Shown here one piece after another: positions 6,652 to 11,340 of a DNA stretch of 11,340 bases. Origin of the DNA: Fidelibacterota bacterium. GTDB lineage: Bacteria; Fidelibacterota; UBA2242; JAFGTP01. Location of the stretch: contig JAIPHI010000087.1 of the NCBI GenBank assembly GCA_021735285.1, forward strand, positions 1 through 11,340, given 5' to 3'. The position numbers and the translations under genes were made by a program. Position 1 is the stretch's first letter; each line of letters starts with the position of its first letter. The notes beneath the pieces are model-generated. The model did no database searches, was not told where the DNA came from, and saw only the letters and a program-made list of their open reading frames with translations.

Positions 6652-7941
6652 CTAGAATCCGAACAATCCCGGGATAAACAATGAAATTTGGGGTATGAAA
6701 GTTACCATTAACAGGACAAGGATCATTATAGCATACATGGGGATCAGGGGCTTGAGTACATTTTCTATTTTTGTATTGGCAACTTCGGTCCCCACAAAAA
6801 GTACACTACCAACAGGTGGCGTACACAAACCAATACAAAGGTTTAAAACGATTATAATTCCGAAATGAACAGGGTCTAATCCCAGTCTTGTAACCACCGG
6901 TAAAAAGATTGGTGTAAAGATTAATATTGCAGGTGTCATATCCATAAAAGTTCCTACAATTAAAAGTATAAAATTAATTATCAGTAGAATTGCAATTTTA
7001 CTATTGGTTAAACCCAGTAAAGCCTGACTGATCATCTGAGGAATATTCTCGTAAGACATTATCCAGGAGAGTGCCATTGATGTTCCTATCAGCAACATTA
7101 CAATTGCAGTTGTGCTGGCACTTTTCAGCAGGATATTGGGAATTTCCTTGAGTTTAATATTCTTGTAGATAGGGCCTGCTAAAATTGCAGCATAAGCAAC
7201 TGCAATGGCCGATGCCTCAGTTGGTGTAAAATAACCAGCGATAATTCCCCCGATTACAATTATAACCAATAAAATAGCCGGTATAGCTCCCAAGAATTTT
7301 TTCACAGCTTCTTTAAAGGCAACTTTCCCTGACTTTGGATAATCATTAACAAAAGCAAAAATAGCAGCTACTACAATCAATCCAACCCCGACTAATACTC
7401 CAGGCATATATCCGGCCAGAAAAAGAGCCGCTATCGAAGTCCCCCCACTGGCAAAAGAATAAACAATTAAAACATTACTGGGAGGAATTGATAAACCGGT
7501 TGTAGAGGAGGTAATATTGATAGCAGCGCTAAATCCTTTATCATAGCCTTTTTTTACCATAATAGGAACCATTATTCCTCCAATAGCTGCAACAGCTGCC
7601 AGGGCAGAACCTGAAACAGCGCCAATTAACATGGCTGAAATAATAATTACATAAGCGAGTCCCCCTCTGAACCTGCCCACCAATACGGTTGCAAAATCTA
7701 ATAACTTTTCAGCAATTCCTCCTCTATTTAGGATCTCCCCGGCCAGAACAAAGAATGGAATCGCCAAGAGTGCAAAACTATCCAGACCGGTAGCCATTCT
7801 CTGGGCTGCTGTGGCAAAAGCAGAAATAAAATCCATGCTAATTAACATAGTTAATATCGAGGAGATACCAAGAGAAAAAGCAATAGGAACACCAATTATC
7901 AAAAGAATAATAAAACTTATTACTAATACTAGAATTTCCAT
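6652..7941 (-). CDS. dctM: TRAP transporter large permease subunit DctM
   Basis: A 429-residue inner-membrane protein, the Na+-coupled transport subunit of a tripartite TRAP importer, with hydrophobic segments consistent with about a dozen helices. Family motifs are in order: AIPFFVLAGEI (60-70), GAVSGSALAAVAAIG (107-121), GLSIPPSNVLIVY (149-161), YFTPTEASAIAVAY (237-250), MDMTPAILIFTPI (333-345) and GLCTPPVGSVLFVG (371-384). Length is typical of a separate, unfused DctM. It begins 15 nt after the dctQ stop, behind a strong ribosome-binding site AAGGAGAAC, and is the last gene of the dctP-dctQ-dctM set. The substrate is set by the binding protein. Neighbouring uxuA and GH88 genes point to a uronate or related sugar acid, which is inference from context. 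Confidence 0.95.
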   Translation of the reverse strand: MEILVLVISFIILLIIGVPIAFSLGISSILTMLISMDFISAFATAAQRMATGLDSFALLAIPFFVLAGEILNRGGIAEKLLDFATVLVGRFRGGLAYVIIISAMLIGAVSGSALAAVAAIGGIMVPIMVKKGYDKGFSAAINITSSTTGLSIPPSNVLIVYSFASGGTSIAALFLAGYMPGVLVGVGLIVVAAIFAFVNDYPKSGKVAFKEAVKKFLGAIPAILLVIIVIGGIIAGYFTPTEASAIAVAYAAILAGPIYKNIKLKEIPNILLKSASTTAIVMLLIGTSMALSWIMSYENIPQMISQALLGLTNSKIAILLIINFILLIVGTFMDMTPAILIFTPIFLPVVTRLGLDPVHFGIIIVLNLCIGLCTPPVGSVLFVGTEVANTKIENVLKPLIPMYAIMILVLLMVTFIPQISLFIPGLFGF

Positions 7942-7956
7942 CTCTTTGTTCTCCTT

Positions 7957-8463
7957 CTACTTATCTTCAACTAAGATTGGATTTTTGCCAGCCCATTCCC
8001 GGGAATAATCAATTATAAATAAGATTGAATAAAACATAATAAAAATACCGCTTACAGGAATTGCCAGATAAACATAACCCATTTGAATCTGGAGAGCGGC
8101 TGAGGTCTGCCCCAGAGTGAAAGTCATAGTAACCAAACGCAGCCCTCCAATCAGAAGTACAAAAAGTGAAAACGCAAAGACGCAGACCTGGATAATGACA
8201 TTAATTCCATATTGGAGCTTTTCGGAAAATTTCTTCTGAATATAATCTATAGCAACATGCATGCGTAATCTGTAAGCATAGGTTGCTCCTAAAAGGCCCA
8301 ACCAGATAAGTAAATAGCGGGCTATTTCCTCTGTGTAGGCACTCGGATTATTCAGTATAAAACGAGTGAACACTTGCCATAAAACATTTATTACATTAAC
8401 TCCCATAATCAAAATCACGGCCCATTTTAGAAATGTATCTAATCCTGTTATAATTTTTTTCAT
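7957..8463 (-). CDS. dctQ: TRAP transporter small permease subunit DctQ
   Basis: A 168-residue membrane protein with four predicted helices (about 12-34, 46-65, 86-110 and 127-152), the small Q subunit that supports DctM. The segment WQVFTRFILNN (29-39) followed by TEEIARYLLIWLGLLGA (44-60) is the family's best-conserved block. QTSAALQIQMGYVYLAIPVS (119-138) is the usual motif before the last helix. It starts 13 nt after dctP behind a GGGGGAA ribosome-binding site and ends 15 nt before dctM, so the three form one operon. Confidence 0.93.
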   Translation of the reverse strand: MKKIITGLDTFLKWAVILIMGVNVINVLWQVFTRFILNNPSAYTEEIARYLLIWLGLLGATYAYRLRMHVAIDYIQKKFSEKLQYGINVIIQVCVFAFSLFVLLIGGLRLVTMTFTLGQTSAALQIQMGYVYLAIPVSGIFIMFYSILFIIDYSREWAGKNPILVEDK

Positions 8464-8476
8464 AGGTTCCCCCGGT

Positions 8477-9454
8477 TTATTTTACTCCTCGGATCCGTTT
8501 TAGATAGGCATATATCTCAGGTCTATTTTGTTTAATTTGTTCGTATAATGGTTCTACTTTTTTCTGAAACAAAGACTTATCCGGATGATATATTTCTACT
8601 CCGGCTTCTTTTACTTTTGTACGGGCCTCTTGGCGGGCTTCCTGCCAGAGAATCTTTTCTCTCTGGGCTGATTTATTTGCAGCTATTTGAATTACTTCCT
8701 TCTCTTTACTTGACAATTTTTTCCAGACATGTGAACTCATTAATAATACATCAGGGATAGAAGTATGAGCATCCAGGGAATAATATTTTGCGACCTCAAA
8801 ATGATGAGAAAGATAGTAGCTGGGAAAATTATTTTCAGCAGCATCGACAATTCCTTGTTGCAGAGAGGTATATAATTCTCCCCAGGAAATAGGAGTAGGA
8901 CTGCCCCCCATCTGACGAATCATTTCCATAGCCATAGCATCTTCCATAACCCTGATATTCATGCCTTTTATATCTTGCGGAGTCTGAATCATTTTTTCAG
9001 TTGAATAGAAACTCCGGCTACCAGCATCATAATAACAGAGCCCCCGCAAACCTTTTTCTGTACCGGACAAAAGGATTTCTTTTCCTATTTTTCCTTCCAG
9101 AACACTGAAAAAATGGTCTCTATCTCTAAATATATAAGGGACACTAAAAACTTTGTATTCATTTACAAATTGTGAAAGTGGGCTGGCAGAAACTTTGGTC
9201 ATACCAATACTACCAAGCTGCAGTAATTCCATACATTCTCTCTCCGAACCCAACTGTTCACTGGGATAGATATCCAGCCGCATTTGACCCTCTGATAAAC
9301 TATCAACCTGCTTGGCCATATATTCCATTGCTAAATGCACGGGATGAGAAGGCGAAAGGCTATGAGCGAGTTTGATTGACCTCACTTCCTTTTCACTGGA
9401 GCAGGCTGTTAGAAGTATTAAAATAAAAATTAAACCAATCCACAATTTTCTCAT
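8477..9454 (-). CDS. dctP: TRAP transporter solute-binding protein DctP (lipoprotein)
   Basis: Extracytoplasmic binding protein that captures an organic acid for DctQM. With the start at 9454 it has 325 residues and a lipoprotein signal: MRKLWIG, a hydrophobic stretch, then LTAC with lipidated C18. DctP-family features follow: IKLAHSLSPSHPVHLAMEYM (27-46), IYPSEQLGSERE (62-73), SVPYIFRD (104-111), DIKGMNIRVMED (161-172) and GELYTSLQQGIVDAAENN (192-209). R168 is the conserved arginine that normally salt-bridges the substrate carboxylate. An in-frame GTG at 9463 would add MII, but it lies inside the AGGTGA ribosome-binding site (9460-9465), so ATG 9454 is preferred. Context with GH88 and uxuA suggests glucuronate, galacturonate or a product of unsaturated uronate metabolism; other sugar acids remain possible. 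Confidence 0.93.
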   Translation of the reverse strand: MRKLWIGLIFILILLTACSSEKEVRSIKLAHSLSPSHPVHLAMEYMAKQVDSLSEGQMRLDIYPSEQLGSERECMELLQLGSIGMTKVSASPLSQFVNEYKVFSVPYIFRDRDHFFSVLEGKIGKEILLSGTEKGLRGLCYYDAGSRSFYSTEKMIQTPQDIKGMNIRVMEDAMAMEMIRQMGGSPTPISWGELYTSLQQGIVDAAENNFPSYYLSHHFEVAKYYSLDAHTSIPDVLLMSSHVWKKLSSKEKEVIQIAANKSAQREKILWQEARQEARTKVKEAGVEIYHPDKSLFQKKVEPLYEQIKQNRPEIYAYLKRIRGVK

Positions 9455-9536
9455 TATTATCACCTATTCATTCATATATAATTCAATTCATGCACCTAAA
9501 TTAACAATATGCAATAGAAATTATAAATACAATTTT

Positions 9537-9564
9537 AATATACAGAGATAACTACTTTTTACAA
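9537..9564 (-). promoter_or_regulatory. Possible promoter for dctPQM
   Basis: Within the 154-bp gap before dctP, minus-strand TTGTAA (9559-9564) and TATATT (9537-9542) are 16 nt apart, as for a housekeeping sigma-70-type promoter. It would leave a leader of about 75 nt. Because the gap is very AT-rich, chance matches are common. No terminator is seen after the GH88 gene, so read-through from it is an alternative. Confidence 0.22.
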
Positions 9565-9608
9565 GTCTATCTACCCTGGTAAATAATATCTTTATCTCGC
9601 AAGAAAAT

Positions 9609-10772
9609 TTATTTCATTCTCTGCTTCCTCAGATTGGCTTCCAGAAAATAGTAATCGGCATAGATGAGAGGTACATCCACTTCCGAATTTTCCGGTCTGC
9701 TCCCTACACAATGATTAATGAGAAAGTTACTTTGATTGGCTTTATACTGTTCTGATGAAAGATTTGCTAGGATTCGATCCGCATATTTTCTATAATTTTT
9801 ATCTTTTACAAATGTATGCAGCTCATAGAGGGCAGAAGCCATGATAGCAGCAGCAGAAGCATCTCTAGGCTCATTTGGGATGTTAGGCGCGTTGTAATCC
9901 CAGTAAGGGATCATGTCCTCAGGCATATTTTTATGGTCAAGGGTAAATTCGGCAATTTTTTGCGCCTGACTTAAATATTTGTGATTTTTTGTATATCGAT
10001 AAGCCATTGTAAAACCATACAATCCCCAGGCCTGCCCCCGGCTCCAGGCAGAGGAATTAGCGAATCCTTGCCATGTCTGTTTTCCCCGAACTTCACCGTT
10101 AGTAGGATCATAATCTACCACATGAAAGGAGCTATTATCAGCTCTAAAATGATTTTTGATTGTATGATTTGCATGCGAGACAGCCATTTTATAATAAGTA
10201 GAATCACCAGTCACCTTTGTAGCCCAAAAAAGGAGCTCTAAATTCATCATATTATCAATAATGACCGGAAATTTCCATTCATCACTATTCCAATCCCAGG
10301 ATCTTATACATCCTACTTGGGGATTAAATCTTGTTGCCAGCGTTTTAGCACTGGTTAATAGAATTTTTTTATACTCTTTGTGGCCGGTCAATCTGTAGCC
10401 ATTTCCAAAACTATTAAACATCATGAATCCAATATCATGAGTACCATCATTATTTTTCTCTCTTTCAAGTTCTGCAGTGAACTTTTCTGCGTAGTTTTTC
10501 CAGCTATCATTTTGAGTATATTCATAAATATACCACAATGAACCCGGAAAAAAACCACTGGTCCAATCGTGGGACTCTACTCTTACCAACTCACCATTTT
10601 GTCGTAAAGAACGTGGAAATTGGCGTGCATTTGGAAAAGATTCTACCATCTTTTTGTAATTATTCTGAGCATACCTGAAATTCTGATCAACTAGCTTCTT
10701 GTTATCATTGTTACATTGCACTAATATAACGAAAAGGATCAAAAATAGAATTCTACTTTTAAATATTTTCAT
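9609..10772 (-). CDS. GH88 unsaturated glucuronyl hydrolase, lipoprotein
   Basis: A 387-residue glycoside hydrolase of family 88. These enzymes hydrate the C4-C5 double bond of the unsaturated uronic acid left by polysaccharide lyases, releasing it as a keto-sugar. A lipoprotein signal (MKIFKSRILFLILFVILVQC, C20) places it outside the cytoplasm, tethered to a membrane. Family features in the (alpha/alpha)6 barrel are DWTSGFFPGSLW (69-80), HDIGF with catalytic D113, DNMMN with catalytic D173, SAWSRGQAWGLYGF (241-254), PYWDYN (289-294), RDASAAAI (303-310) and the end block GSRPENSEVDVPLIYADYYF (357-376). D113 and D173 correspond to the two catalytic Asp of Bacillus UGL. Start ATG 10772 follows AAAGGGG. 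It is the first gene of the minus-strand uronate cluster and precedes dctP. Substrate (glycosaminoglycan, alginate-like, ulvan-like or gellan-like) is not decidable from sequence, and no lyase is in view. Confidence 0.9.
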   Translation of the reverse strand: MKIFKSRILFLILFVILVQCNNDNKKLVDQNFRYAQNNYKKMVESFPNARQFPRSLRQNGELVRVESHDWTSGFFPGSLWYIYEYTQNDSWKNYAEKFTAELEREKNNDGTHDIGFMMFNSFGNGYRLTGHKEYKKILLTSAKTLATRFNPQVGCIRSWDWNSDEWKFPVIIDNMMNLELLFWATKVTGDSTYYKMAVSHANHTIKNHFRADNSSFHVVDYDPTNGEVRGKQTWQGFANSSAWSRGQAWGLYGFTMAYRYTKNHKYLSQAQKIAEFTLDHKNMPEDMIPYWDYNAPNIPNEPRDASAAAIMASALYELHTFVKDKNYRKYADRILANLSSEQYKANQSNFLINHCVGSRPENSEVDVPLIYADYYFLEANLRKQRMK

Positions 10773-10863
10773 AAAAACCCCTTTATTTTCATTAAGTCAT
10801 GTTGTTGAATATCAGACTTTTCAAAATATAATTACCTATTCATCCAAAATAGTAAATCGGATT

Positions 10864-10891
10864 TTAATACATTAACAATACAAATATACAA
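10864..10891 (-). promoter_or_regulatory. Possible promoter for the GH88-led cluster
   Basis: Minus-strand TTGTAT (10886-10891) and TATTAA (10864-10869) are separated by 16 nt, about 90 nt before the GH88 start. The fit is moderate and the region is AT-rich. Support comes from position: it is the only long upstream gap of this gene group, it lies beyond the terminator of the OsmC-type gene, and an inverted repeat sits just upstream of the -35 element. Confidence 0.25.
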
Positions 10892-10898
10892 TTAACTG

Positions 10899-10924
10899 TT
10901 TCACTATTTAAAATTACAGTGAAA
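10899..10924. promoter_or_regulatory. Inverted repeat upstream of GH88 gene, possible regulator site
   Basis: Perfect 7-bp arms TTTCACT (10899-10905) and AGTGAAA (10918-10924) are separated by 12 bp. This is a spacing suited to a dimeric DNA-binding protein on successive turns of the helix. It ends 7 bp upstream of the candidate -35 box, a usual place for an activator. It is not followed by a T-run, so a terminator is unlikely. The remainder of the 324-bp gap 10773-11096 holds the ribosome-binding site of the GH88 gene, AT-rich leader and the OsmC terminator. Confidence 0.35.
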
Positions 10925-10995
10925 TTTACAAGATTATCTGGCTTTTTAAAAAATTAATTTTTGATTGTTTAGTGTGATTTTACATCTTATCCATA

Positions 10996-11026
10996 AAAAT
11001 AAAAAACCCACTTTATTAAGAGTGGG
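10996..11026 (-). terminator. Intrinsic terminator of the OsmC-type gene
   Basis: On the minus strand, hairpin arms CCCACT and AGTGGG (11021-11026 and 11007-11012) enclose an 8-nt loop and are followed by TTTTTTATTTT (down to 10996). It lies about 70 nt after the stop of the OsmC-type gene on the same strand. It should separate that gene from the GH88-led cluster. The plus-strand side has only a short CTTTTA. Confidence 0.85.
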
Positions 11027-11096
11027 CTTTTATAATAGGCTGAAAAATAATTATGTTTATAAATTTTCCAGGTCAAAACGACAATCTATAAAATTT

Positions 11097-11340
11097 TCAA
11101 TTAACTAACTTAGCTTTGAGTTCAATATTTACGCTCTTTAATGCCTGGGAAACCGGACATCCCTGTTTTGCACCTTCGGCAAATTTTAGAAATTCTTCCT
11201 TTTCAATATCAGGTACATGGGCTTCGCTATCAAGCACTATCTTTGTAATTTTAAAATCACCATCAACTTTATCAAGATGAACCTGGGCTGTGGTATCCAC
11301 TTTCTCAGGTTTATAACCGGCTTCCGCCAGCTCATGAGAT
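11097..11340 (-). CDS. OsmC/Ohr-family thiol peroxidase, C-terminal part
   Basis: The 3' part of a gene whose start lies beyond the right edge; 81 codons are visible. The reading frame is open to the edge and begins SHELAEAGYKPEKV, which is the helix that follows the first catalytic cysteine in OsmC-type proteins. The second, resolving Cys is present in GCPVSQALKSV. The final strand IELKAKLV is typical of the fold. OsmC/Ohr proteins reduce organic hydroperoxides with a two-cysteine mechanism in the cytoplasm. The first Cys cannot be checked here. An in-frame GTG at 11300 is internal and not the start. OsmC and Ohr subfamilies cannot be told apart from this part. Transcription ends at the hairpin near 11007-11026. 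Confidence 0.88.
   Translation of the reverse strand, partial: SHELAEAGYKPEKVDTTAQVHLDKVDGDFKITKIVLDSEAHVPDIEKEEFLKFAEGAKQGCPVSQALKSVNIELKAKLVN

Noticed and set aside
11097..11300. A short 67-residue protein starting at GTG 11300
   Set aside because: The same frame extends to the window edge with OsmC-family sequence (SHELAEAGYKPE), so the GTG is an internal Val codon.

Overview
The window is AT-rich bacterial chromosome with dense, mostly operonic coding. It has two groups of genes pointing towards each other. A lipoprotein-type TRAP binding protein, a lipoprotein-type GH88 enzyme and FtsEX fit a diderm heterotroph. The general character resembles low-G+C members of the FCB group (Bacteroidota, Calditrichota, Marinimicrobia and relatives), but nothing here fixes the taxon.

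Bases 1-4919 (+ strand) hold five tightly packed genes: the 3' part of an OPT-family oligopeptide transporter, a free-standing PqqD-like small protein, adenosine deaminase, and the division ABC pair FtsE-FtsX. The junctions are abutting (OPT/PqqD), overlapping by 17 nt (PqqD/add), 29 nt apart (add/ftsE) and overlapping by 4 nt (ftsE/ftsX). One transcript with translational coupling is likely.

Bases 5257-10772 (- strand) hold, in transcription order, a GH88 unsaturated glucuronyl hydrolase lipoprotein, TRAP binding protein DctP, TRAP small and large membrane subunits DctQ and DctM, and mannonate dehydratase UxuA. Together they read as a uronate catabolic locus. GH88 clips unsaturated uronic acid from lyase products outside the cytoplasm, the TRAP system imports an organic acid (probably a hexuronate), and UxuA makes 2-keto-3-deoxygluconate from mannonate. 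No polysaccharide lyase, uronate isomerase, UxuB or KDG kinase is visible. At the right edge (11097-11340, - strand) is the C-terminal part of an OsmC/Ohr-type thiol peroxidase with its own intrinsic terminator.

The most unusual structure is non-coding. Between ftsX and uxuA, bases 4984-5224 form a 241-bp element bounded by 26-bp imperfect inverted repeats. It holds four perfect short palindromes spaced 28, 30 and 29 bp apart, with a 17-bp gap at each end. Its layout is mirror-symmetric, and palindrome centres switch from TGAA to TTTA/TTCA at the midpoint. A shorter, decayed relative with the same termini lies in opposite orientation at 6352-6513, on the other side of uxuA. No transposase is visible, so these look like non-autonomous REPIN- or MITE-like repeats.
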